From Planctomycetota bacterium (GTDB lineage Bacteria; Planctomycetota; Planctomycetia; Pirellulales; UBA1268), in NCBI GenBank assembly GCA_003669585.1, contig QWOQ01000005.1, positions 186,001 through 250,000 on the forward strand: a stretch of DNA of 64,000 nucleotides, in the 5' to 3' direction. The notes under the pieces were generated by a model that saw only the letters and a program-made list of their open reading frames with translations, was not told the DNA's origin and did no database searches. Below are positions 7,679-17,225 of this stretch, in pieces. The stretch's first letter is position 1. Each line of letters opens with the position of its first letter. The translations under genes were made by a program, and so were the position numbers.

Positions 7679-9130
7679 ATGAATCTCCCACGATCACTTC
7701 CGACACTCGATATTCTTCCTGATGATGATGACGCTTCGTCCGAGCTTTTTTCGGCCTCTTCGCATGCGCCACTGCGGGGAACATTCGCCTTGGTGACTTT
7801 GGGATGCCCTAAAAATCTCGTTGATAGTGAACGGATGCTAGGGCTTCTTCGTGATGATGGCTGGCAGCTTGTGAAGGAGCCTCGAGGATCGGACCTTGTC
7901 ATTGTCAATACATGTGCATTCATTGATCAGTCCAGAAAAGAATCGTACGGTGCAATTGAGGAAATGATTGCACTTAAGGTCTCCGGGGGCACGCGCGGTG
8001 TGATCGTCTCGGGATGTCTTGCGGAAAGACAAAAAGAGGCTCTTTTCGAAGAATGTCCGGGCATCGATTCGGTTATCGGTGTATTTTCCCGCGATGAAAT
8101 TGCTCGTGTAGCCGAACGACTCATTGGAGGACTGACTGAGCAGCGCAGCCTTTTTCGACCGGCTCCCTCACAGCCTCTTGAAGATCGCGGACGATTGCGA
8201 GTCACGCCACGCCACATGGCGTACCTCAAGATTTCTGAGGGATGCGATCGGACCTGCACATTTTGCGCAATTCCAAAAATGCGAGGCAAGCATGCGACAA
8301 AACCTTTTGAAGAGGTTCTTCGGGAGGCCCGCGAACTTGCGGCGGATGGCGTCAAAGAGCTCGTTATCGTTGCGCAAGACACCACCTACTACGGCATGGA
8401 TCTTTATGGCGAGCCGCGACTCGTCGAGCTGCTTGCAGAATTGGAAAAAGTCGAAGGGATTCGTTGGATTCGACTGATGTACCTCTATCCAATTTACTTT
8501 TCGGACGCATTAATTGACACGATTGCCAACAGCACAAAAATTATTCCTTATCTTGATATGCCATTGCAACACGCTTGTGATGCGGTGCTCAAACGGATGC
8601 AGCGACGCGTTGGTAGAGCGCCAACTGAAGTGCTTCTGCATCGCCTCCGATCACAGATTCCGAATCTCGTCATTCGCACAACTTGTATCACCGGTTTTCC
8701 CGGAGAGACTGACGAGCAATTTGAGGAACTGTTCGAATTTGTAAAAAAGTGGAAGTTTGAACGATTAGGAGTTTTTCCATACTCATTTGAGCCAGACACG
8801 CCCGCAGCACGCCTCGATGGACATCTTCCCGAGGAGGTAAAACTATTCAGGCGTGACCGTCTGATGAGTTTGCAACAGTCGATCGCGTATGACTGGAGTC
8901 GCCGTCAGGTTGGCAAGGTATTCGACGTCATCATTGATTCCCAAAGTTCTACTCGAGCCGATGTTTGGATCGGCCGAAGCTATGCGGATGCTCCCGATAT
9001 CGACGGCTCGGTATACGTTACAGCCAGCGGTCTTCGCGTTGGACAAATCGTGCCAGTCGAGATCGTCGCTTCGAGTGGGTACGATCTGGCAGGAGTTCCA
9101 GCGGAAATCGCCTCTGCTGGAAAACAGTAG
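7679..9130 (+). CDS. rimO: Ribosomal protein S12 methylthiotransferase RimO
   Basis: About 483 residues from the ATG at 7679; an in-frame TTG lies at 7661. Radical-SAM methylthiotransferase that adds a methylthio group to Asp in ribosomal protein uS12. Domain order: N-terminal MTTase domain with VTLGCPKNLVDSERM near residue 37 and further Cys in VNTCAFID and SGCLAERQ; radical-SAM domain with CDRTCTFCAIP near 189-199; C-terminal TRAM-like RNA-binding domain. LGCPKNLVDSE is characteristic of RimO rather than MiaB. It lies 94 bases after ispG and 92 before pgsA on the same strand. Confidence 0.95.
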   Translation: MNLPRSLPTLDILPDDDDASSELFSASSHAPLRGTFALVTLGCPKNLVDSERMLGLLRDDGWQLVKEPRGSDLVIVNTCAFIDQSRKESYGAIEEMIALKVSGGTRGVIVSGCLAERQKEALFEECPGIDSVIGVFSRDEIARVAERLIGGLTEQRSLFRPAPSQPLEDRGRLRVTPRHMAYLKISEGCDRTCTFCAIPKMRGKHATKPFEEVLREARELAADGVKELVIVAQDTTYYGMDLYGEPRLVELLAELEKVEGIRWIRLMYLYPIYFSDALIDTIANSTKIIPYLDMPLQHACDAVLKRMQRRVGRAPTEVLLHRLRSQIPNLVIRTTCITGFPGETDEQFEELFEFVKKWKFERLGVFPYSFEPDTPAARLDGHLPEEVKLFRRDRLMSLQQSIAYDWSRRQVGKVFDVIIDSQSSTRADVWIGRSYADAPDIDGSVYVTASGLRVGQIVPVEIVASSGYDLAGVPAEIASAGKQ

Positions 9131-9222
9131 CTTTGTCCATGTATGGTTCAATCAACGATGCGACGGAATTGTTTCTGGCGACTGTCAAGCCAACGGCAAG
9201 GAGCCTTTGAGGCAACGCGCGT

Positions 9223-9831
9223 ATGAGTGATGGTTTTAGCTCACGTGAAAACGAATCGTCGCGGCGAATTGTAAACGTTCCTAACGGAATTTCTTTGGTG
9301 CGACTGTTGTTGTCACCAGTTCTTTTTACGGCGATTGCATCGCAGTGGCATCGAACGGCGTGTTCTCTTTTCATAATTATTTCGCTCAGTGACGTGCTTG
9401 ACGGATGGTGGGCAAGAAAATTTAACCAGGTCACCGCTGTCGGTCGGGTGCTCGACCCGTTGCTCGACAAAGTCGCGATATGCGGAGCGATGATTCTATT
9501 GGCAGATTCGCGAGGAGAAATTGCCTCGGCGATTGTTTCTTGGATGGCCGTAGTCGTGGTGGTGAGAGAACTCGTTGTCACTGCGATTCGCAGTGAGCTA
9601 GAACGTCTGGGACATGATTTTTCAGCCGGTGTTTCCGGAAAACTAAAAATGGTTTTGCAGTGTGCTGGCATTACCATGGAACTCTGCACTCGCATTTGGC
9701 CGAGTCAATCGCTTCACGACGCAACCGTGTGGGTCATTCTGGCAGCGGTCGTAGCAACGATCTACTCGGGAGTGGAGTACTTCATTGCTGCATGGCGAGT
9801 GGTTCAAAAACAAGGAGAGAAGCGATCATGA
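9223..9831 (+). CDS. pgsA: CDP-alcohol phosphatidyltransferase, likely PgsA
   Basis: 202 residues with about five membrane segments. The CDP-alcohol phosphotransferase signature is complete: Asp57, Asp60-Gly61, Ala64-Arg65, Gly74, Asp78 and Asp82. The start NVPNGISLVRLLLSP matches CDP-diacylglycerol-glycerol-3-phosphate 3-phosphatidyltransferase, the committed step to phosphatidylglycerol. The stop overlaps the start of the next gene by four bases (ATGA), so the two are translationally coupled. Confidence 0.85.
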   Translation: MSDGFSSRENESSRRIVNVPNGISLVRLLLSPVLFTAIASQWHRTACSLFIIISLSDVLDGWWARKFNQVTAVGRVLDPLLDKVAICGAMILLADSRGEIASAIVSWMAVVVVVRELVVTAIRSELERLGHDFSAGVSGKLKMVLQCAGITMELCTRIWPSQSLHDATVWVILAAVVATIYSGVEYFIAAWRVVQKQGEKRS

Positions 9832-10697
9832 GTGCAACTGAAGGCACGTTCGATTTCGGAACGCTTCTTGTGGGCACTGTTGCGGTGAGTCTCAGCGTGA
9901 GCATGGTGCTATTGATCTTAAAAAGACTCCTACGAGGGCAGAACGTTGTTGCGGCAGTCAGTCATTCGCCTGTTTCTTGGAGTGGGACAGATGTTTGTGT
10001 GGCATTTATGATCATGATTGGGATGCAACTCGGTGGGGTTGTGTTGATTCGCTCTTTTGTCGGTCCCAGTATCGAAACTCGACCAGTCGATCTTGCTGCG
10101 TCGATTTGCTCGACAGCGTGTGCGGTTGTGTGCACGATTGGTTTCTTCTTGAAACGTGGTGCGACATTGTCGATGCTTGGGTTGAGCCTGCTGCACTGGC
10201 GACAAGACGCGTGGAGAGCGATCGCAGGCCTTGCTCTGGTAGTGGCACCGTTACTGACGCTGGCCGGTGTGCTCGATTCATTCGTTCCGTACCACCATCC
10301 GATTATTGATTTTCTCAAAGCGCATCAAGATGCCACCGTCACAGCCATGATCGTGCTCTCGGCAGTTGTCGTCGTGCCGATTGCAGAAGAACTCTTGTTT
10401 CGACGAATTTTACAGGGCTGGCTTGAGACTCGTGAGGCACAGCGATCAGGCTGGGAAGGCCCTTTGCCAATGACTTCTTACAGCAAAGGATGGGGAAGCA
10501 TCGCTGTGGCATCTTTGTGCTTTGGTCTTGCACATTACGGACAGGGAGCGGCCTGGATTCCACTGACGCTTTTTGGAATGGTTCTTGGATGGTCGGTCTC
10601 TCAAACGGGTAGATTGTTTTCGGCTATATTGTTGCACGGAGCCTTTAATTGTGTGAGCGTGGTGATTTGTCTTTTGCAGAACAATCAGGCCAGTTGA
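9828..10697 (+). CDS. CPBP-family intramembrane metalloprotease (CAAX protease/Abi)
   Basis: 289 residues from the ATG that overlaps the pgsA stop. Polytopic, with about seven or eight hydrophobic segments. The active-site motifs of the ABI/CPBP family are present: EELLFRRILQGW near residue 186 (the EExxxR motif), a His in FGLAHYGQG near 234, and HGAFNCVSV near 270. Family members cleave membrane substrates such as prenylated peptides or anti-sigma factors; the substrate here is unknown. Confidence 0.85.
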   Translation: MSATEGTFDFGTLLVGTVAVSLSVSMVLLILKRLLRGQNVVAAVSHSPVSWSGTDVCVAFMIMIGMQLGGVVLIRSFVGPSIETRPVDLAASICSTACAVVCTIGFFLKRGATLSMLGLSLLHWRQDAWRAIAGLALVVAPLLTLAGVLDSFVPYHHPIIDFLKAHQDATVTAMIVLSAVVVVPIAEELLFRRILQGWLETREAQRSGWEGPLPMTSYSKGWGSIAVASLCFGLAHYGQGAAWIPLTLFGMVLGWSVSQTGRLFSAILLHGAFNCVSVVICLLQNNQAS

Positions 10698-10856
10698 TCG
10701 ACGACAGTCCTCAGAGCAAGTGATTCGTGCGGGTAGGAATATTCGTCTTCTCGGAAATCGCTCTTGGCTGATTTGGAATCCACGTGACACAATTTTAGAG
10801 TCCGTAATCGTTACGGCCCGTATGTGGTAATCAGTTCTCGGAGAAGCTACCCGCTG

Positions 10857-11813
10857 ATGTCTGCTCGAGAGAATCCTTCAATCCTGCAGCGAGTTGGGGA
10901 CGTTGGCGTCTACGTTCTGGTGCGTGTGGCGATCTGTATTATCCAATCGCTGCCTCGCGAGTGGTGTGAGCGCCGTGCTCGAAAATGGTCTGACATACTC
11001 GCCAACCGCATCAAAATACGGCGCCAGGTCGTGCGAGAAAATCTCAGGCTAGCCTTCCCTGAAAAAACTGAAAAGGAGTGTCGCGAAATTGCTTGTGGAA
11101 TGTGGGAGCATCTGTTGCTCATGATTGTTGAGATCGCTCATGCTGAGCGGGTTATTCGTACAACAACATGGCGGCGTCACCTTAAAATTCACAATATGCC
11201 GCAGTTTATTCGAACGCTTTGGTTGGATCGACCGAAGATAATTGTGTCGGGGCACTGTGGAAATTTTGAACTCGCTGCCTTTCTTTTCGGCCTCTTTGGT
11301 TTTCGCGTCTATTCGGTTGCCCGAGAACTCGACAACCCGCTGCTGGACAATTTTATAACGAGGTTCCGTGAGTCTAGGGGCCAGCGGATTCTTCCAAAAA
11401 AGGGGAGTGCGCCAGATGTTTCAGCGGTACTTGTTGATAATGGAATCATCGGATTACTTGGGGATCAGTATGCCGGACAAAAAGGCTGCTGGGTCGATTT
11501 TTTCTCTCGTCCGGCAAGCGTTCACAAGGCAATTGGGATTTTTTCGTTGACCAGTAATGCACCGTTACTGGTCTGTTCGGCGACTCGTAGAAATCGACTT
11601 TTCGAATTCGATTTAAGGCTTGAGGGAGTTGCCGATCCGCAGCAACAGCACCCCGCTACGGTCAATGCACAGGCTCTTTCACAGTGGTTTACAACGCTGT
11701 TGGAACAGGCCATTCGGCGTGCCCCGCAACAGTACTGGTGGGTGCATCATCGCTGGCGTGGTGAGCCTCCAAAAGCGAGAGTAAAACCGCCAGCACACAT
11801 GATCTCACAATGA
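10857..11813 (+). CDS. Lipid A acyltransferase-like protein (LpxL/HtrB family)
   Basis: 318 residues from the ATG at 10857, preceded by GGAGA; a GTG at 10824 in the same frame is an alternative. A hydrophobic N-terminal helix (VYVLVRVAICIIQ) is followed by the lysophospholipid acyltransferase fold. The catalytic HX4(D/E) motif is SGHCGNFELA with His about 133, and further family blocks are VLVDNGIIGLLGDQYAG and YWWVHHRWRGEPP near the C-terminus. It would add a secondary acyl chain to lipid A, or acylate another glycolipid, at the inner membrane. Planctomycetes generally carry lpx genes, so a lipid A role is reasonable. Confidence 0.85.
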   Translation: MSARENPSILQRVGDVGVYVLVRVAICIIQSLPREWCERRARKWSDILANRIKIRRQVVRENLRLAFPEKTEKECREIACGMWEHLLLMIVEIAHAERVIRTTTWRRHLKIHNMPQFIRTLWLDRPKIIVSGHCGNFELAAFLFGLFGFRVYSVARELDNPLLDNFITRFRESRGQRILPKKGSAPDVSAVLVDNGIIGLLGDQYAGQKGCWVDFFSRPASVHKAIGIFSLTSNAPLLVCSATRRNRLFEFDLRLEGVADPQQQHPATVNAQALSQWFTTLLEQAIRRAPQQYWWVHHRWRGEPPKARVKPPAHMISQ

Positions 11814-11906
11814 ATTGCTCCTACAATTATTTTACGAGTCGCGACGCAAACGTTCACGTCGCACTCATTTTTAACACGACACTTTCTTCTTGGCTTATTG
11901 TGAACT

Positions 11907-12230
11907 ATGAGTAGGTGGATTCCTGTTGCATTGATCAGTGAGTGCCCGGAAGGGGAATGCATTGAGCGGATTGTCGAGGGACGCGTTATCGCGCTGGCAC
12001 ACACGTTGAATGGTTGGTACGCAATTGACGGCGTCTGTGCACATCAGGGCGGACCTCTTGGAAATGGAACCCTCTGTCAAACGCTCCTTACATGCCCTTG
12101 GCATGGTTGGCAGTTTGATGTGGCTACCGGCCAGAATCGTCTTTCCAGCGCCGTGCGTCAGCAGGTTTGGGAAGTACGGCAAGACGATGAACAAGTGTAC
12201 GTAGATTTTGGTGAATATCCGGAAGGGTAG
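11907..12230 (+). CDS. Rieske-type [2Fe-2S] ferredoxin
   Basis: 107 residues, a stand-alone Rieske domain. Cluster ligands are CAHQGGPLG (Cys about 43, His about 45) and CPWHGWQFD (Cys about 62, His about 65). No membrane anchor or signal. Small soluble Rieske proteins serve as electron carriers for oxygenases or like nitrite reductase small subunits (NirD-like). No oxygenase is nearby; its one-base overlap with the next gene (TAGTG) ties it to an acetyltransferase instead. Confidence 0.9.
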   Translation: MSRWIPVALISECPEGECIERIVEGRVIALAHTLNGWYAIDGVCAHQGGPLGNGTLCQTLLTCPWHGWQFDVATGQNRLSSAVRQQVWEVRQDDEQVYVDFGEYPEG

Positions 12231-13192
12231 TGCGAGTGATTGAATACCGTACCTTTCGAAATGGGGATCCCCCTCATATTGCTGATACCTGGGCTCGAGC
12301 CACCCTCGGACCGTGGACGATGTCCCCGCTCACGTCGGCCCTCTTGGAAGACAGAGTTTTTTCCAGAACTTATTTCGATCCACGCGGACTGTTTGTTGCG
12401 ACCGAAGATGGAAAAATTGTTGGCTTTGCTCACGCGGCACGAGGTCCCGATTCAAGTGGCAGCGGGCTTTCTTTGACGGAGGGAACAACTCTGCTTGTGA
12501 TCGTCGAGCCGCATCAAGATCGTGAAGGCATTGCCGATGAACTCCTTCGACGGTGCGAACGCTTTTTAATAGATCGTGGCGCGAGCGTTCTGTTCGGGGG
12601 TGGAGATGCCTCTCGTCGGTGTTTCTATTTTGGACTTTACGGCGGTGCAGATCTTCCGGGGATTCTCGACTCACTGCCAGATATGAAGAATCTGTTTCTT
12701 CGCGCAGGATATAGCGAGTCGAAACGAATATCGATTCTGTCACGTTCGATTATTGGATATCGTCCAAAAGTCGATCGGCTGCAGATCGCCATCAAACGCA
12801 AAACACAGCTGAAATCTTTTGATATGCCTGCATTTCGAACCTGGTGGGAGGCGGCAAGTCTTTCGGGTATTGGTTTGCGAAGATATGAACTGTTTAACGC
12901 CTCCGCAGAACTGCTCGGCGCGTGCACGATCTGGGACATGCAGCCGTTTTCGTCGTCTCGATCAACTGCAGTTGCGGGACTTTTGAGCGTTGACATCATG
13001 GGTACTCGCAGGCGCGAAGGACTTGCGTACTACCTTGTGGCTTGGGCGATGCACGACCTGGCAGCTCAAGGAGTTGCTCAGATCGAGACGCAATCTCCCT
13101 GCTGCAATGCAGCGGCGATGCATCTGTTTGAGAAACTCGGGTTTATAGAACTCGAAAGAGGTACCGTCTTTCGGAAGGAGATCGCATTGTAA
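12230..13192 (+). CDS. Tandem GNAT acetyltransferase
   Basis: 320 residues from a GTG that overlaps the Rieske stop by one base, with GGAAGGG just upstream as ribosome site. Two GNAT-like halves are visible: an N-terminal one with the acetyl-CoA loop region IVEPHQDREGIADELLRRC near 90-110, and a C-terminal one with SVDIMGTRRREGLAYYLVAW near 255-275 followed by an ESLAFY-like NAAAMHLFEKLGFIELERG. The substrate is unknown. Confidence 0.75.
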   Translation: MRVIEYRTFRNGDPPHIADTWARATLGPWTMSPLTSALLEDRVFSRTYFDPRGLFVATEDGKIVGFAHAARGPDSSGSGLSLTEGTTLLVIVEPHQDREGIADELLRRCERFLIDRGASVLFGGGDASRRCFYFGLYGGADLPGILDSLPDMKNLFLRAGYSESKRISILSRSIIGYRPKVDRLQIAIKRKTQLKSFDMPAFRTWWEAASLSGIGLRRYELFNASAELLGACTIWDMQPFSSSRSTAVAGLLSVDIMGTRRREGLAYYLVAWAMHDLAAQGVAQIETQSPCCNAAAMHLFEKLGFIELERGTVFRKEIAL

Positions 13193-13205
13193 TCTTGAGA
13201 CGGTA

Positions 13206-14027
13206 TTACTTTTCGGAATGAATGTTCAAGTTTTGAAGGTGCTCCACTAAGTCCTTATGAGACGAGGGATTTATTCGGGAGAGTCGCAATGACAGAGGGG
13301 GGGTGTGCGCATCCTTTCTCAGGTCCCGCAAGAAATCTTCAAGTGCCGTACGCCGTTCAGGTGTTGTGCGAAGCATCAAGTACGACCAAGCCCAAGCTTC
13401 AGCGTAGTGATCCTGCGTAAGGTCTCCTGCGTTTTTAGTTCGCTCCAGACGTTCTAAATCCGGCTGCCAGGTTCCTTCCAAGAGTCTGCCGGTGAGATTC
13501 GCCAGATGCTCTGCGTGAAGTCCTCCTGTGACGCGAGGAACTTCAAAGAATTCTGCGAGTCCTTCATCAAGCCACAAAGGAATGTTTGGAACAACCGCGT
13601 GCACGTATCCGTGAGTTGTCTCATGTCGTAGATCTTCTGCGATCCTATCTTGCCAAGGAGCAAAAACCGCAAGTGACGTATCGGTTTCGACAAAAAATGC
13701 GCGTCTGGTGGGAAATTGTGGGAAGTGAACCGCAGCATATTCAGAGTAACTCTTTGTATCGTGAAAAAGATACAGATGAACAATCTCGTCGGATACCGGA
13801 AGATCAAGTTCTTGACTGACTGTAATGCGAAGAGACTCGAGTTCTCTGACGAGACGGTGATGGCTCGCGAGTGGAAAATCGGCATGAATAACGAGTTGTT
13901 CTGCATGAATTTCCGATGCATCAGGCAGACCGATCGGTTGTGTGAGCATCATCGATGCGCACCCTCCCACCACCACGACAATTGTCAGAGTGATTATCAA
14001 ACAAACTGTTCGCTGCGTGCTGGGCAT
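13206..14027 (-). CDS. DUF1570-like lipoprotein with gluzincin-type motif
   Basis: 273 residues from the ATG at 14027. The N-terminus is a lipoprotein signal (CLIITLTIVVVVGGCAS) with the lipobox Cys near 23. A putative zinc-protease motif HETTHGYVH lies near 132-140, followed by PLWLDEGLAEFFE near 152, the spacing of DUF1570/gluzincin-like peptidases. The second and third motif positions are as expected for HExxH with a downstream Glu. It is probably a periplasmic, membrane-attached peptidase; activity and substrate are unproven. It is convergent with the acetyltransferase gene. Confidence 0.75.
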   Translation of the reverse strand: MPSTQRTVCLIITLTIVVVVGGCASMMLTQPIGLPDASEIHAEQLVIHADFPLASHHRLVRELESLRITVSQELDLPVSDEIVHLYLFHDTKSYSEYAAVHFPQFPTRRAFFVETDTSLAVFAPWQDRIAEDLRHETTHGYVHAVVPNIPLWLDEGLAEFFEVPRVTGGLHAEHLANLTGRLLEGTWQPDLERLERTKNAGDLTQDHYAEAWAWSYLMLRTTPERRTALEDFLRDLRKDAHTPPLSLRLSRINPSSHKDLVEHLQNLNIHSEK

Positions 14028-14189
14028 CAAGTCTGGTTGCAGAGGAACTTATGGAGCGCAGGGACGCTCGCAAAGGAAAAAGGCATTGGGTTAAAATCCA
14101 TCTGCCACGGATGGACCGACGGTGACTGTAGCGATCGCGTGGCCTGTCACCAATGGCGTTCAAACAGCTTAAAAAGGCCATTGATTCGA

Positions 14190-15164
14190 TTATGGATTAT
14201 GCAAACGATTTCTGTGTAGATTTGTTTCCAATGAATCGAGCACCCCGTTGAGTACGTCGAGTGCTACTGGCCGAGAAAGAACAGCCGCAGCACCTGCCCG
14301 ACGGGTGCGTTCACTCGAGTGCCCTCGAGGAAAGGATTCCAGCAGCACAATCAACGCGTGAGGCATGTTGGCCGAGAGCAGTTCAAGCCACGCCAAGTCG
14401 GTGGCGCGAATGTCTTCAAGATCCCAGAGAATAATGTCAAACGACTCATCGAGCGGAGGATGGTCGCCCAAAAAAGAAACAGCTTCTCGACCGGTCGCTT
14501 TGACAAGATCAATCAAGCCATCAAGGTCGATACTCCGACGAGCCACCACAGCAATTGAACTTACTCTTGGTAGACCGTGAAAAAGTTTGTAACGACCAAG
14601 GGAGAGCGATGAAAGCAACCTCTCTTCTCTTCGAGAAGTTGTGGCAATTCCGTAAACACCCGGTTGATTGTGATTCAATTGCTCAAGCCATTCACCAACG
14701 CGCCCCGCAACGTCGTACCAGAATAGATCATCAACTCCTCCGAGCATTGGACCGCTACGTCGTTTTCCATCGGCCAGACTTCCAAGCACGGAAACCACTG
14801 GGGTCAGCGGCCAACTCGACACGATCAACGCGACGTCCTTTTCGAGCCACATTCCAGCATGCTCGCATGCTAAAAGACACAGTGTCGGCATTCGATCGTG
14901 ACTTAATCTGGCCTCGTATACATCCTCTGGTGTTTTGAAAGTCAGGATCGTCACGTGGGCCTTCAACCAGTCAAGGGCAATCGAAAGCTCTGGGTGGTCA
15001 GTTGTGCCCACCCAGAACGCCAGGAGCGGAGGCTCGCATCGAGGTGTCTCAGCACCAGCGCTGAGAATGGCGTTGACGGGCATGTTTTCGACCGGCGTTG
15101 TTTGATGAGTCACCATCGCAGAATTTCTCGAGAGTGGTGGAAGCGATTGCAATTGTGTTTTCAT
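14190..15164 (-). CDS. Tandem receiver-like protein of unknown function
   Basis: About 324 residues from the ATG at 15164; another in-frame start lies at 15191. The N-terminal half (about 45-180) and the C-terminal half (about 200-320) each look like a response-regulator receiver fold. The C-terminal half has a phospho-acceptor-like Asp in FDIILWDLEDIRA and ends AAAVLSRPVALDVLNGVL, like the end of CheY (K-P becomes R-P). The first half lacks the acidic pocket. It is likely a pseudo-receiver scaffold rather than a phosphorelay partner. No output domain is present. Confidence 0.55.
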   Translation of the reverse strand: MKTQLQSLPPLSRNSAMVTHQTTPVENMPVNAILSAGAETPRCEPPLLAFWVGTTDHPELSIALDWLKAHVTILTFKTPEDVYEARLSHDRMPTLCLLACEHAGMWLEKDVALIVSSWPLTPVVSVLGSLADGKRRSGPMLGGVDDLFWYDVAGRVGEWLEQLNHNQPGVYGIATTSRREERLLSSLSLGRYKLFHGLPRVSSIAVVARRSIDLDGLIDLVKATGREAVSFLGDHPPLDESFDIILWDLEDIRATDLAWLELLSANMPHALIVLLESFPRGHSSERTRRAGAAAVLSRPVALDVLNGVLDSLETNLHRNRLHNP

Positions 15165-15435
15165 GAAACACTTACGCAACTTCGGATTCAAATCTCAATT
15201 GATGCACTACGGAGATCGAACAATCTGCCGCGATTCATGATCGTATGCAGGAGCGTAACTCGAGGCACTTCAGCGAGGCAAGGCGAAATGGCGGTGGTGG
15301 GTCATGTTGGTAAGATTTTCAAAAAAAAGAATCTGGAATCAGTCTTGACCATTTCTGGCTGTCATACACAAATAGCGACTCGCCTGAGATGACTTTCAGC
15401 GAACCCGACTTCAAGGACGAATTCGGGATGAACGA

Positions 15436-15453
15436 GGGATGTACAAACATCCC
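15436..15453 (+). repeat. Perfect 7-bp hairpin just before the Mur ligase gene
   Basis: GGGATGT, a 4-base loop, ACATCCC. It ends 8 bases before the GGAG ribosome site of the gene at 15471. No T-run follows, so it is not a terminator. A role in translation control is possible but unsupported. Confidence 0.5.
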
Positions 15454-15470
15454 GGGAATCGGAGATATCT

Positions 15471-16958
15471 ATGATTCATCTGCACGAGGATTCTTTTTCT
15501 GCCCATGTTCCGTTTGCTCTTTCGCAGGTTTTAAAAAGGCACCATTTGTTCTCGGCATCACAATGGATTCATTGTGATGAAATCATGGTTTCGGATATGC
15601 ACGATGATCCAATAAATTGTCGGCGTGGTGATATTTTTATTGCCCGAGAGACCGGCGATGGCGATGGCCATGATCGAGTAGCCGAGGCGATCAGTCGCGG
15701 TGTTGCAGGAATTGTTGCAGAACGGATGGTGGTTACCGGTGGAGTTCCACTCTGTTTAGTGCCGGATTCAACACGTGTTTTTTCTGCAATGTCGCACGCG
15801 TTCTATAAATATCCTGCTGATCGCCTCCAACTCATCGCAATCACCGGAACCAGCGGGAAAACCAGCACGACTTGGACTTCCGCGAGCGTTCTGGCTGAAT
15901 CCGGCCTTGCCGTCGGTGTTGTCAGCGATCTTGGTGTCTTCGATTCGACAGGATATGAACCGAATCCAGGAAATCTGGAAAACCCCAAAACGTTTTCGAG
16001 CATTCTGTGCAAACTTGTTCAAAGCGGTTGCACTCACGTAGTGGCTGAGATTTCTAGCCAAATGCTTGCACAGCAGGTTCTCGAAGGTGTTACGGTCGAT
16101 ACGGCTGTTATTACCAATCTTGCCGATGCTCACGAAGATTTACACGGATCCAGACGAGCCTATCACGCATTAAAGGCGCGTTTAGTCCACAGTTTATCCC
16201 CTACCGGATGCCTTATTGTGTGTGCTGATCAACGGCGTGGTCGAAGTCTTCGGGAGCGATGGGATGGATTGTCTCTCTCGACGGGTCTTCAGTCGCCCTG
16301 CGATGTGGAGGGAACGCTTCTCGAGCGAAGTCTCGATGGCCAAACATTTCTTCTTCGAATTGCAGGACATGTCGTGCCGGTGTGCGTACCATTGCCCACA
16401 GCCGCCTGTGCAAGAAATTGCCTCCAGGCTGCAGCTGTTGGCTTGCGATACGGCGTCGCGATTGAAAAGATTGCGTCCGGAATCGAATCGTCAGCAAATA
16501 TTCCAGGTCGTCTTGAAAGGCTCAACCGCGGACAGGCGTTTGCACTGTTTCTTGACCAGCCAACGAGCGTGCATGCATTAAAATCCTCACTCAAAAGCCT
16601 TCGCCGTGTAACACCCGGCAGACTGATTTTGCTGATTGACCGCGCATTTTCGAACCATTGTGGTCAACGAGGCAGCGAATCAATGATTGATTGTGCCTCC
16701 TGTTGGTGTGACGACGCCTACCTTCTTCGGGCACCGTCTTTGAATGGGCGTTGCAATGATTTTTCAGGAGTGAGCGGTGTGATCAACTCTCTGCGTTCGA
16801 ACGATTGTCTGGTTGTACTCTCGGACGCTTTTTCAGGTGAGTCGGGTGCTTCCGTCGATTCCTCTGCTGTTCGAGGCACACTGATTGAATGGGTCAACGA
16901 GGTGATCGCATCCCAAAATCCTCCAGAGGGAACGTTTCGACCGCGCCGGGCAGCGTAA
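15471..16958 (+). CDS. MurE-like Mur ligase family protein, divergent
   Basis: 495 residues; GGAG six bases before the ATG fixes the start. The Mur ligase order is clear: N-terminal UDP-substrate domain (RRGDIFIARETGDGDGHDRV near 50), ATP P-loop ITGTSGKTSTTW near 124-135, VAEISSQML near 191 (E-x-S-S), a lysine in HALKARLVH at the carbamoyl-Lys position, and the MurE-type link GRLERLNRGQAFALFLDQP. In MurE the last part normally reads V-D-Y-A-H-T-P; here it is LDQPTSVHA. The DNPR motif that recognises diaminopimelate is absent. The amino acid added is therefore unclear, or the protein has another role. It is followed by a MurB-like gene. Confidence 0.8.
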   Translation: MIHLHEDSFSAHVPFALSQVLKRHHLFSASQWIHCDEIMVSDMHDDPINCRRGDIFIARETGDGDGHDRVAEAISRGVAGIVAERMVVTGGVPLCLVPDSTRVFSAMSHAFYKYPADRLQLIAITGTSGKTSTTWTSASVLAESGLAVGVVSDLGVFDSTGYEPNPGNLENPKTFSSILCKLVQSGCTHVVAEISSQMLAQQVLEGVTVDTAVITNLADAHEDLHGSRRAYHALKARLVHSLSPTGCLIVCADQRRGRSLRERWDGLSLSTGLQSPCDVEGTLLERSLDGQTFLLRIAGHVVPVCVPLPTAACARNCLQAAAVGLRYGVAIEKIASGIESSANIPGRLERLNRGQAFALFLDQPTSVHALKSSLKSLRRVTPGRLILLIDRAFSNHCGQRGSESMIDCASCWCDDAYLLRAPSLNGRCNDFSGVSGVINSLRSNDCLVVLSDAFSGESGASVDSSAVRGTLIEWVNEVIASQNPPEGTFRPRRAA

Positions 16959-17225
16959 GAACCCGAGTGAATCATCGTTCATAATTCGTATGCTGCACAA
17001 ATTAGTCTGCGGCGTTATACATTCACAAAGCATTCGGGTTTGCAATAGACAAGTGTGCAGACCGATGGTCAAAATCAGACGCTTGATGAAATCAGAGCGA
17101 TCGATTCACATGGGCATACTTTGGAAGTTCACTTTCATGCAGAGCGGTATGACGAGAGTGAAAATGATTTCATTTGTTTACACGATGCGAGTTGCTTTTT
17201 TGTGAGTATGGTGTTGGAGAGAATC

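Noticed and set aside
15345..15372. TTGACC with a possible -10 upstream of the Mur ligase gene
   Set aside because: The -10 candidate is a poor match at any normal spacing.
17055..17225. N-terminal extension of the MurB-like frame
   Set aside because: No similarity to MurB and no ribosome site; GGAG precedes the ATG at 17226.
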